A stretch of 64,000 nt of DNA from positions 62,001 to 126,000 of the forward strand of contig JAAVTG010000711.1 in assembly GCA_011947345.1 (NCBI GenBank), given 5' to 3'. Position numbers and translations under genes: made by a program. This document shows, piece after piece, positions 20,990 through 31,189 of the stretch; position 1 is the first letter of the stretch; every line of letters starts with the position of its first letter. Origin of the DNA: Phytophthora quininea. Taxonomy: Eukaryota; Oomycota; Peronosporomycetes; Peronosporales; Peronosporaceae. Below the pieces are notes generated by a model. That model saw nothing but the letters and a program-made list of their open reading frames with translations, was not told the DNA's origin and did not search any database.

Positions 20990-23436
20990 AGTTAGTCCAA
21001 CGTTCTCTGTACGGCTCAGAGCAGGCTCGCGACGCAGCATCAGCCATCCAATTGGATGATCCAGGTATGTGGCTTGCCGACACGCGCAAGTTGTAATACA
21101 CTTCGGCGAGACCGATACTCCTGTTAATTTCCTGACTGAAGGGATTTTGGAGTGTAGTTTGTTGCACCACTGAACTGCAGCCGTATTATCACTCCAGTAT
21201 TGGATATACATCAAGCTTCCAGCGGCTTGATGATACCATTTTGACCCCACGACCACAGAGCTAATGCAATACACAGGTGTTCTCTGACATTTATGGAGAA
21301 ATCGATGTCGTTTTGAGATACCTGAGAAATCATTAGCAATTCGTCGTCATCAAAAGCGATCTGAATGAACTCGTTTGCGGCAGGGTAGAGAACAGCAAGT
21401 CCAGTGTTAGAGGCGTCCATGTACAGCTCCACATGAGTTTTCACCGTGTCACCGAACATTGACAACGGTAATTCGGCAAGGTGGCCGTGCGTTAAAATTT
21501 GTTGAAACCACAACAAATCGGCACGCGATCCTGCCGACAGATGAATATTGCTGAATCGTGACGTTGACGTACTTTGGTATTGCAAACGCTGATAGAAGGG
21601 TCTTGCCGTGTGCAGGCAAGTAGCCACATGCCGAAGGCTGCCTAGGACTTTATAAAACTCTGTTTTGGTAGCCGTTCCTCGGTCCAGCATTGCTGTAACG
21701 CGTCCTTTGGCTTTGGCTACTTTGTCTGATGGAATTGACACAGTTCGGCGCGTAGTATTCCACAACAATCCCAGTGCAACTAGTTCGGAGCTCCATTTCG
21801 AAAATTTTGCTTCGTTGATTGATCTAGCACCCAGGATGGCCAGCATAGCGTGACGTAAGGTAGCTTCAGCAAGGTGAAGGCGATCGTTCACATCAGGTTC
21901 GACCAGTATATGGTCGTCTACCCACTCATACGGGAAAAACGCATTTTCATCTGTTGATGAGGACACCGACGCAGGTGAATTTGACCCCATGAGCCACGAA
22001 ATTGCTCGACCAAACAGCGCATAATAGGGTGGTGAACCTGACCATCCAAATGGAGCGGCAAGGTCTATCACAAGGATACCCAGTTCCGCTATATAGGCCG
22101 CCATTCTGAAAACTTGGTTTGCACGAGTGCGTAAATGTCGAAAAGCACCTTTGACATCTCCTTTGAGAAGGCGTATACGGCCATCGTGACCGTTTATCGC
22201 CAAATACTCAATTCGAACTGCGATAATTTTCACTGACTCATAGTGAACCTTGGGGACTGACTCCACAATAAATGCATCATTAACGGAAGTACGCCTTGGA
22301 AATGATAGATCGTGGATCGTGCGAACTTCCTCGTAAGGATTTACACCTTTCTTTACCACTGCACCAAGCGGGCTGCAGACTACTTCGGGCCACAGGTTCA
22401 GAATATCAGCGTCCACAACCAGGTATTGGCCGGAGGATTGACCTTCGCGAATGCTACTGGTGACCGCCCGCAGGTAACGACGACAAGACCCATGGTTCTT
22501 TGGTGGTGGTCTCCTCGGTACTGGACCGCTCCGCCATAGCGCATCTATCCCGTGTTCAGCAATTTCGATGAGAAGGTCCAGGTGTGGGTAACCGTTAAGT
22601 ACAAACCGAAGACGATCCAGGTCGATTGCCTTATTTGGTCTAGAATCGTTGGCATTTTCTCCTCTCAAGAATTGTGTCGTTTCTTCCAGGCTCATACGCT
22701 TGCTGCGGATGAGATGAGACAACGTTGAACACGCCGTCTTATCAATTTCGAAATCATCCTTACATTTTCCGCGGATGAAGCCACTCTTCGTGTGAGTAAT
22801 TGATAAACGAGCCTCTTGCCGCAACAGCTCTTCCTCGAGCACCATCTGAATAGTACGTGCCGTCGAAAGCGACAAATTGACATTGATCGTGCTGGTGGTA
22901 GAACACATCAACCCATTTTGATCAACACGTCTCGATTGGCGACCGCATACGCACTCCACTGACCTCAAAGTCGGTACAACCGACTCGGTAGTAACTTCAG
23001 CTACCCGCGCGTAGGGAACCTCGCCAATCTTACCTGTTGTATCGGCATATTTGTCATTAGTGAGATCCAGCTGACGACCGCATGCACCCTCTGCTGGCAC
23101 ACCACTTAATTCTATTGGGTAAGCGATGCGATTAGCTACCAGAGCGCAGGAAACTTCGTCACCGATGCCATTCACCACTCCACTTTCTTTTCTGGATTTG
23201 TTAGTCTGACGACCGCATGCACCCTCCACCGACCCACCACTTGCCTCAGCAGGAAAGTCAGCTACCAGAGTGCAGGAAACCTCGTCAGACCCGCCGTTGT
23301 CATCACAATAATCACTAGTAACACATTTTGTTGGACGACCGCATGCGCTCTCCACTGACCCACCACTTGACGCAACAGCGTCAGCGGGATGATCAGCTAC
23401 CAGAGTACAGGAAACCTCGTCGGACTTTTGTGCCAC
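20990..23436 (-). CDS. Reverse transcriptase-RNase H of the Ngaro-like element, with four N-terminal Cys repeats
   Basis: The frame 21211-23436 holds about 741 residues. The N-terminus has four degenerate repeats of 40-46 residues with the pattern DEVSC.LVA ... GACGRQ (about residues 5-185). The RT follows with TIHDLSFPRRTSVNDAF, LKGDVKGAFRHLR, APFGWSGSPPYYALF and the catalytic EWVDDHILVE. RNase H begins VELYMDASNTGLAV and continues in other frames (SDNTAAVQWCNKL, then HIPGSSNWMADAASR) down to about 20990, so at least two frameshifts occur near 21200. No ATG is visible at 23436; it may be expressed after gag by recoding. Confidence 0.8.
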
Positions 23437-23531
23437 ACACTTCAGTTGGTCAGGCTGCTTCGGTTCTTGCTGGGGTGAAACCCATTTGACCTGACCATTA
23501 AGAGCGAGTCATACGTCGGCATGTTCAGCTT

Positions 23532-25532
23532 TTAGACCCCGAATCGCTTAGTGATTTCAGCCTTTACGATGTCAGGGAGTTGCGCAGGGACAAAATGAGC
23601 GTTGATGCAAGACCCGCCAGCAATGGGCTTGCAGCCTTGCTGAGATAGGAATCTCATGCAAAGCCGACGTGAATTCCCAGACGTGGAGTCAACTTGGGAT
23701 GGCAGCTGGCGTAGTACATGTTTCGGGATTCGCCCAAACTTTTGCTTACCATGATCATAATACGGTAGCTGTTGCCGTGAACTGTGTGGAATGTCCCGTT
23801 GGACGGGAGCTGCCTCCACCCGTAATTCGTCTACTCGACGGTGAACTTTCACGAACATCAAGTCTCGAAGAAGGCGATCCTCGGTAGAGCACCGTTGAAT
23901 GACCGAGCGGAAATCTCCCTCGGCTTCCACTCTGTCACGGAAATCTTCAAGAACATCGTTCACCCAGAACACTAAACTGGAGAGCTCTTTGACCGACCAT
24001 GTCACCAGTTTGATGGTTTCCTCGAGAAACTTAAAATTTCCTTCGACCAACTCAGTCAGTTCGGTACAACAAAACTCGCGCGTATAAGTCAGAAACACTC
24101 TTGTTGCATCCACGACGTCTTCGATGCATGTTGCCGGCGTTGCAGCAGCAAACTCTGTCGTGGCCGACATGTTATCAAAGTTAGAGCCGCCCGATTCAAG
24201 CCATGCCACGCGCTCATCACGCGAGAATCTGGCGAAATGCCTGATGGACAAGCCCCGGAACCAAACCTCATGTCGTAAACCCGTGTGCATACACCAGGAA
24301 GAGCCTTGAACGCCGCGTGCTCTGACCGAATCAAGCTTTTACAGAACAAGACAGCGGACTTACCTTCGTGCTTGGCTGATGTTATGCGGTCGTGGATAAG
24401 TACCTGGTCGTTCGATGGTACAAACGCATATTTAGAAGGAGCACAGGATTTCTTTGGCGCTGGAGATGATACCGTCCGCACTTGAGCTTCTTGGTCACGG
24501 ACCAGCGCCTTGGAAACAGTCCCTTCTGTGCTGCGCTCATTACGAATACGTAAGAAGTGTTCCAAAAGCTCGGGATCGTCACCAAGCTTGTCAACTATCA
24601 GTGCATCTTTATCTAGCGCGAGGCGTCGACGTGAAAACTTGGTGTGAGAAACTTCGGTTTCCCTTTCGTTGGTAGTATTACCACGTGGTCTCTTAGCGCG
24701 GATGCTTGAGGCCGCCGCGGAGTTCGGCTCATGACCCGCGCTTTCGGAAACATCTTGTGGTGAGTCATCGTCATCGGAGAATGGGTCGAATAGCTCATGC
24801 GCATCGTGAACGGAGGCACTGATTGAAGCTGCTCTTAAATTCTGCGGAAGGTTCGAAGGACGACAAAATGACTCACCCACGCTTCGAGGAATCGGTTGGT
24901 GATTTCCGTCAACGTAGTATGCGAAATCAACAGCATGTTGAAGAGGGAAGTCTAGATCGTCCCCCGACTTGGGGTCAATCCATTGACATAACTTGACCGG
25001 GTCGGGGACGCTATCCATCTCCAAAACTCCCGAGTATTTGAGAGAGAACATTGGAGCCGGACTGGCCATCCCGACCGAGTACATGAGCCAAAATGGAGCT
25101 CTCGAGGGCATGAATTTCACTTGTGCTCCAGTCATTGGTGTTAAACGTAATATGCTCAAGCAGAAGTGCTACCACTGGTGCCACAACTGAGATCTCGGAC
25201 GCCTCAGCTACTAGCTCATGCCCACCCGACCTCATCGTAGTTGCACCATCAGAGACACTCACCACTTGACCGTAGTGAACTTGCTGGTCATTGATCGCGC
25301 TCACCGGACGTCGAAGAAGGGACACTCGTCCTAATTGGTTGACTTCAGCTGCACGAACCACACGCTCCTCGGCAACGGAGCGGGCAAGCGTGCCTTCCCC
25401 TCCTTCAAAGCTACGATACTTGATCGTGTCTGCATCCAGCGAGACAACCCTCGCATAGAACGGTAGCTCGACATCTTGATCCACTAACTCGGGGGTGAGG
25501 TGAAGAAACGAGCGAGAGGTAAGTCGAACCAT
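23532..25532 (-). CDS. gag-like region of the Ngaro-like element, frameshifted
   Basis: Three overlapping frames in a row make one protein-like region: ATG at 25530-25532 (MVRLTSRSFLHLTPE), changing near 25050-25150 to VLEMDSVPDPVKLCQWIDP, and near 24280 to RFSRDERVAWLESGG. The end has Cys/His residues (CMRFLSQQGCKP..GSCINAHF) that may form a zinc-binding motif. Position upstream of the RT and lack of enzyme motifs indicate a nucleocapsid role. No similarity beyond this was recognised. Confidence 0.6.
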
Positions 25533-25564
25533 TCTCCCGGTGTTTGAAACTTGTAGTGAGATGC

Positions 25565-25680
25565 TTAAGCGCGAGAAGGCAAAATCGAAACTACTCGTGC
25601 GACTCCTACTCTCCTACGTTAGTTTCATCTTTTGCTGCCACCGCTCAAAAGCTATTTTCGATACTTCTCGAAAATAACCA
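25565..25680 (-). repeat. Split direct repeat A, outer copy (5' end of the Ngaro-like element)
   Basis: 116 bp, apparently identical to 17707-17822 and in the same orientation. It abuts the host 12-mer GTCCAGCTGTAG at 25681-25692. Confidence 0.88.
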
Positions 25681-26824
25681 GTCCAGCTGTAGATTAGCTT
25701 CACAAAAGGATACGACATTTGACGCATCAGCGGCGAGCACGCCATGGCCTTGCCGGCTATCACAGTGCTAAAGAAGAAGCCCATACTGCACGCGGCGCTG
25801 TCCCACTGATCCTGGCCGACAGTTCTGTCGTCAAGTGTCAGCGTGAGGTTCGTGGCGCCGTTATGCGCCCACACGATGGCTGCTTCCATCACTTCTCGAG
25901 TTTCAAAATGCGTCTGGCGGGTAGTGATTTGAGTGAGGTTCCCCTGGGGTTGGCCACTGCGAGCCCAGGCCGTGAAGACGTCCATGCCGTAGCGAACGGC
26001 AGCCACCTGGGCAATGACCGGCACTGTGTCCTTCCATCTCTTCTTCATCTCTCTGACGAAATGCTCTTCAGTAGGTCTCGTCATCGTGTCCTTCATGGGG
26101 TGAGGACGACGGTCGTCGTACATATCTCCTGGTTGTTCCTCCCAGGAGTTAATGGGCATACTGTCTCCCCAGGCGTCATTAGGCTCTTCTCTCCAGGCCG
26201 TCAAGGGGATTCCCTGCATGGTCTTCCATTTGATAGAGTACATGAGTCCTCTCTCAAAGCTGGAGGTGTCCATGGCCTCGAGCTTCATGGCAGCAGCTCG
26301 GAAATCTTCCGAGTACTCCCACGGATCATTGGGACACCCAAACAGGACGTCCCAAGTGATGGGCGAGTGCTTGGAGGCGTAGTCTTCTCTGGAGAGTTTC
26401 CCCATCAGCTGCAGCGTCCACACTGGCTGCACTCTGACCCCATTCATGGCTGCTCGGAAGTTTTCGAAGGCTACAATAAACTCGGACAACAGGCCTAGGA
26501 ACGCGGCGCTGTCCACCGGAGCCAGCGCGTTGAAGAGCTCGATGGCTTCCCTCAAGCGTTGCAGTCTTTGAGTGTCTCTGCGACTAGCGAGATCGGCAGG
26601 GAACTGCACGCAAATCTCGCAGTCTCGAAGGCGCTCGACTTGGCCCGAGACGACCATGGACCAACAGTGGACTGTGGCCTCGACGGTGGGGGCGCCACGG
26701 GCCCGGGCACGGATGGTAGCATGCCCGAGTGGAGAGCGTCCACCCACGGACGCAGAAAATCCCAGCGCATGAGGTTCGCCTCCCTGGCAGAGCGACGACC
26801 GCGACGACCTCGTATCGGAGCCAT
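25681..26824 (-). pseudogene. DPWEYS-family copy 6, N-terminal half (5' part of the split gene)
   Basis: The ATG at 26822-26824 starts MAPIRGRRGRRSAREAN and WDFLRPW. The frame shifts at a G5 run (26688-26692) into PTVEATVHCWS, CVQFPADL, LREAIELFNALAPVDS, W.VLFGCPNDPWEYSEDFRAAAMKLEAM, SIKWKTMQGIPLTAWREEPND, TRPTEEHFVREMKKRWKDTVPV, NGATNLTLTLDDRT, FFFSTVIAGKAMACSPL and SYPFVKLIYSWT, where the retroelement begins. One added base in the G5 run would open the whole half. The 3' half is at 16469-17606. The upstream motif CAACTTCAACTTT is at 26864-26876. Confidence 0.8.
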
Positions 26825-26959
26825 GGCGGATTCGAAAATGAGCGTGTGGAGCGAAAGAATCCAAAAGTTGAAGTTGCGTATAGTGAAACCAAGTGAAGAA
26901 ATCGGGGCTTCGGACGACATTCGAAACACATGCGTGTCAAACTTCAAATATATGTGACG

Positions 26960-28835
26960 TGTGAGCGGGAAAACATGGTTGAGCCTGCCATCAGTTCCAG
27001 AGTCGTTGTCGCTTGTGTGGACTGGTGAAGTGGTCTCTGTGCCATTGAACGATCTCGAAATGGCACGCCCCACTCGCCAAGAAAAAATGCTTGGGTTATT
27101 GTCGCAATGGTCGGAATACACGCGGATGAACTCCATCAAGTCAACGTTTCCAGCTCGCGTCGCGTCCACTTCACAGCCTGGATACAATGGCTGATTAGCT
27201 TGACAGAACAACCACCTTACAGCTTCTACATGCCCACCAGACACTGCTTTTTCATGGCTTCATGGGGCCATTCTGAAGAGAACTTTGACCCCAGAAACTC
27301 CATCACTTGGAAATGTCCATTTGCAGCAGCACCAACCATTGCGCTATCGGGATGCCCGCCTGATCGGCGCTCGATGAGGTACATCACAATGCCAAGATGT
27401 CCGTTTGTCGCTGCCAAGGTCACTGCTTTCATTCTGCAGTTCTTCCAGTAATTGCGACACAGCCATTTCACTACCTCGGAATGTCCATGGCACGCTGCAT
27501 CGTTCATAGCTTTCCTCGTGCAGCCTTCCTGTCGATTTTCGTGCAAGAATGTCAAAATGTCGAGATAGCCCCCGCTGCCGCATGACCCATGGCTTGCTTT
27601 GTGCAGGTCGCGCCACCTCTAGCGTGCAGCCACTTTACCGTCTCTAGGTTGCCTGTCCCTGCTACAACGTCGATGTTTCCTTTGGCGCCATGGTCGACAA
27701 GCCACCTCAGTGCTTCAAACTGATTCTCTGCTGCTGCACAATTTGCTGTACTGCTACTAAAATTCTCGTGACGATTAGCATCCATCCACTCCAGTACAAG
27801 CACATGGCCATTACGAGCTGCTTGGGACATAACGTTTGGGGAGCAGCCCTCGGTTCGGTTTTCGTGCAGCCATTTGACAACCTCCAGATGCCCGTTAGCT
27901 GCCGGGGAATTCATAGCGAGAACTGAGCACCCTTGATTTCTATTGGCATCTAGCCACTTCACTACCTCCAAGTGGCCATTTCCTGCTGCGACGTCCATAC
28001 AACCTCCCCAATAGACCTCAATTTCCGTATTGTGCAGCCACTGCAGGATTTCCAGTCGTCCACTCGAAGCAGCTTCCTTCGGTACAGGGGCCCAGGATTC
28101 CACTTCGAAAGTCTCATAGACCCACTTGAGCATTGTCCGATGTCCCCTTTCAGGCAGCGTCTCGATAGAAATAACATAAAATTCCAAAGTCAGACCATGC
28201 AGGAATTGAGCCATTTCGAGATCCCCTCTCTTGATCGCTGCACGAACTGCCCGAGGGACATTTAGCGGATTGAAACGAGCATTTTCCAGCAGTCACTCCA
28301 ACTGCTCCACGTGTCCTCCTTTCACCGCGAAACTGAGGTCAAACTCCATAGTCGGGGATGACTTCACGACCCACCGAACTGCTTTATCCACACCTTTCAG
28401 CGAGACCACAGCGAAAATGTTGCGAATGTTTTTCTCGAATGTCTTCCTTTCACAAGCGTAGAGCCACTGCATCACCGAGAAGTCCCCCACTGCAATGATT
28501 GCTTTTAGAGCCTGGTTGTCTACAGCGTTCGGGTATCTGGAATACAATTCCTTCATGGCTTCTAAAGCTTCGTTTTCCACTGAGATTTTACCAGGAACCA
28601 ACTGCACGGCCAGTCGAAATTGTCGACACTTCTCGTACGAAATACTGGCACTCTGCTCCACTTGCTGTGTCGCCAGCTTCAATAGGTGCAATGTGGAATT
28701 CTTTTCCAGAACGGCAGCGAACGAGATCCTGGGAGCCACAAACGCCTGTAGCAGCTGCACAGCATGCGTTAACGCCTCGACGCTTGGATTCTCTCGACAC
28801 ACGACGCGCACCGACGTCAGAACACTCGAGTTCAT
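26960..28835 (-). pseudogene. Ankyrin-repeat protein, copy 1, three lesions
   Basis: The ATG at 28833-28835 starts MNSSVLTSVRVVCRENPSVE. After a ~180-residue leader come about ten ankyrin-like repeats of the oomycete type (NGHLEVVKWLHENRTEGCS). Three breaks occur: an in-frame TGA after VEQLE (near 28293, probably TGG to TGA), a one-base loss in a G5 run (27568-27572) before YLDILTFLHENR, and a one-base shift near 27230 before SGGHVEAVRWL. The same three breaks are in the inverted copy at 60967-62933. The end is uncertain; homology continues to about 26990. The gene is divergent from the PITH gene, with only 90 bp between start codons. Confidence 0.8.
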
Positions 28836-28925
28836 CTTGAAACGTTTATTTGTACCCAAACAATATCCAAAATGGATACATTCTAATTAAAGGGGATTTA
28901 TTATACCAAAAATTGCAAGATCACT

Positions 28926-29657
28926 ATGAGCTCCGCTGCCGCTGCCAAGACCAGGGCATATGGAGACCTGAAGGAGGCCATCAGTACCAAGGACTGCTAC
29001 TGCCTCAACGAAGACCCCAACAAACCCTTCGGCAACCTCTTTATGGGCGACGAGACGCTGCAGCTCAAGTCCGACGCCGATGGTTTGTATCCGAAAGATT
29101 TTCTAAGATTTCCCTGCTGTTTCAGTAATGGTGTTTTTTTACTAAAGATATTTCATGACATGATTATTTTTAATGGCAGAACAATTGATGCTGTACATCG
29201 AGTTCCAGGATGCTGTCAAGGTTTTCTCCCTCAACATTGTGGCCCCTGCTGGGGGAGGCTCCTCGTGTGGTCAAGGTCTACGTCAACCGCCCCAATTTGG
29301 GCTTCTCGGACGCTGCGGATGTCGAACCCACGCAGACCATTGAACTCTCGGAGGAAGATTTACTGCCGGAGAACGACATTGAGCTGCGCTTTGTCAAGTT
29401 CCAACGCGTCAAGAACGTCACAGTAAGTTGGCCACAATTATTATACTATGGGAATTTATAATAATTATATTTGTATAAAGGTCTTCGTGGTGGAAAACAA
29501 CGGCGGGGAGATCACGTCCATTTCCAGCCTCAAATTCTTTGGTACGTCAAAGAATAGTGCTCGTGAAGATACTTTTTGTTGATTAGCATTTTATTTTTTA
29601 GGGGAGCGTCTTGCTGGCACCAACATGAACGAGCTCAAGAAGATCAGCGACGAATAA
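28926..29657 (+). CDS. PITH-domain protein (TXNL1/PITHD1-like), one frameshift
   Basis: Four exons: 28926-29082, 29180-29422, 29481-29541 and 29602-29657, with GT-AG introns of 97, 58 and 60 bp. The product of about 171 residues is a lone PITH domain, the proteasome-interacting C-terminal domain of thioredoxin-like protein 1. Recognisable parts are CYCLNEDP, DEQLMLYIEFQDAVKVFSL, VVKVYVNRPNLGF, PTQTIELSEEDL, LRFVKFQRVKNVTVFV, ISSLKFFG and AGTNMNELKKISDE. The only defect is a frameshift at a G5 run (29251-29255) between VAPAG and APRVVK; a run of four or seven would be in frame. Because the rest is well conserved, a sequence error is more likely than loss of the gene. Confidence 0.85.
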
Positions 29658-29750
29658 GAAATCGAGTCTTGCAGTTCATGCACACAGCACTGGCCAACTT
29701 TGGTCAACTTTTGTGATTGTCTATTTCATAGGTTTCTTGCCTACGTTACT

Positions 29751-30898
29751 CTACACGTCGAAGCGGTCGTTAGCATGCACCTTGCTCTTGTTTCCGCCAT
29801 ACGTAAGGTAGAACGGCACGTCAGGTGCGTGCTCTAACGTGGACAGTTGCGGCACTAGATCTCGCTTTTTGCGCGGAACGCCGCGCTTCTTGTACGGGTT
29901 CCTCCAGTCGTCTAGGTATTCCACTCCGGCGTTGATTCCTGGTGCATTGCGCTTTCGCTCGCTGTCTTTCTCTGGATTATATATTGCTGCAAAGTCGGAG
30001 GCGCCGATTCGTCGTAGCTTGTGGTATTTAGTCTCTTTGCGAGCTGCTTTTTGGACTGCGTCATACGGTGGCGCAGCTTGTAGCGTAGCTTTGTTAGAAG
30101 GTGGGTATGGGGCCAACCTCGACGGCGGTCTCGTTGCTGCGAGCCGTGAGGTCACTACCCGACGAGCATTCTCGAGGATGTGGGTCTCCACTGGCACGCC
30201 GAAGCTGGTCGCACTGAACGGCTGGGCAGGCGAGTTGTAAATCCCGGAGATGGATCGTGTGCTGACCAAGTGATGAAGATCTCGTGTGACTTTGACCAAC
30301 TCGTCTTTGGCAGTCTGCTCATTGGCAATTTGTTCCTGCTTCTGCTGTTCAAGAAGGTTTTCCGCGAGTAACCGGCGCATGTGGTCTCCTTTTGCAGCGA
30401 GCTCTCCAATGTATGCTTTGCGCTTGCGGAAGTCAAGGCGATTAGTTCGACTGCTCACACCGCGGGCGATCTTTTGGATCGAGACGGCGTAGAAGTCAAG
30501 TACTCCTCGACGGTACGCAGTGTCGCGGTCGTAGCGTAACGACTTGCATCGTCGACGTGCCAAGTGGCCACGATAGACTCGCGAAATCACCAACTCGGCA
30601 TCTCTGTATCAATCAAGCGTCAAGGTCAGATGCAGACTAGTATAGAACTGCAATCGAAGAGCTTACGTCTGGCAAGTGACAGCAGCACGGACTCGCTGGC
30701 CTCGAAAGAGTCGCTGGATGTGGGTTGCGGCTCTGCGTTCGTTGTCGGCCTGTGCGTCAGCGTCGCTACAGAGAGGAGACGGTCAACAATCGATAAGAAT
30801 CGTCATGGAGAGAACTCAGCTGCCACGTACTCTAGGAGCTGCTGCAACCGGTCCAACGTGGCGCCCCGACTCCTCCAGCAGTCGTAAAAGAGCGCCAT
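29751..30898 (-). CDS. SPATA17: SPATA17 ortholog, IQ-motif ciliary protein
   Basis: Three exons on the minus strand: 30898-30831, 30765-30667 and 30603-29751, with introns of 65 bp (GTACGT...GTAG) and 63 bp (GTAAGC...ACAG). The total is 339 residues in an unbroken frame. Three IQ motifs follow each other: AATHIQRLFRGQRVRAA, LVISRVYRGHLARRR and VSIQKIARGVSSRT. The block HHLVSTRSISGIYNSP matches the corresponding region of animal SPATA17. Family members are calmodulin-binding proteins found in organisms with motile cilia, so a role in the zoospore flagellum is likely. The gene is divergent from the LRRC46-like gene and convergent with the PITH gene (93 bp between stops). Confidence 0.85.
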
Positions 30899-31189
30899 GT
30901 GCTGCTTCTTGGTCTAGTAAAGTACTCTCGACCGGCCAGTGCAGTATATTCATAGCACTGCATCGAAACTGGCGAAAATGACCAGGACAAGACGTTGATG
31001 CACGTGGAAAGCGTTAGAATGCTTTCATGCCTTAACAAAATATGGTCTTGGCTAGATAGAGACCAACGATCACAACTACTCTTACATGCTGCCATCTCAC
31101 TCTTACTGGCTGACCGCTTCAACGACAACTTCTGGTGGAAATGTGTGGGCGTCGTTACGTGGCTTTCGCAGATGGAAAGGGAATAACGG
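30899..31189. promoter_or_regulatory. Divergent promoter of two cilium-associated genes
   Basis: 291 bp between the ATGs of the SPATA17 ortholog (minus) and the LRRC46-like gene (plus). Inr-like strings are TCACTCT at 31097-31103 (plus) and TCATTTT as the complement of 30975-30981 (minus). No RFX X-box was recognised by eye. Confidence 0.45.

Larger units (their letters stand above)
17607..25680 (-). mobile_element. Ngaro-like tyrosine-recombinase retroelement with split direct repeats, inserted in DPWEYS copy 6
   Basis: On the minus strand the order is A (25680-25565), gag, RT-RNase H, tyrosine recombinase, B (19901-19806), A (17822-17707), B (17702-17607). This A-ORFs-B-A-B arrangement is the split-direct-repeat structure of Ngaro and PAT elements. 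The two A copies are both 116 bp; the B copies differ by two single-base gaps. No methyltransferase ORF was seen, which favours Ngaro over PAT or DIRS. A hAT element interrupts it at the B/A junction. Both outer ends carry the host 12-mer GTCCAGCTGTAG, and the internal junction has the related TTTCAGCTGTAG. Several frameshifts in the ORFs suggest this copy is not autonomous. Confidence 0.85.
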
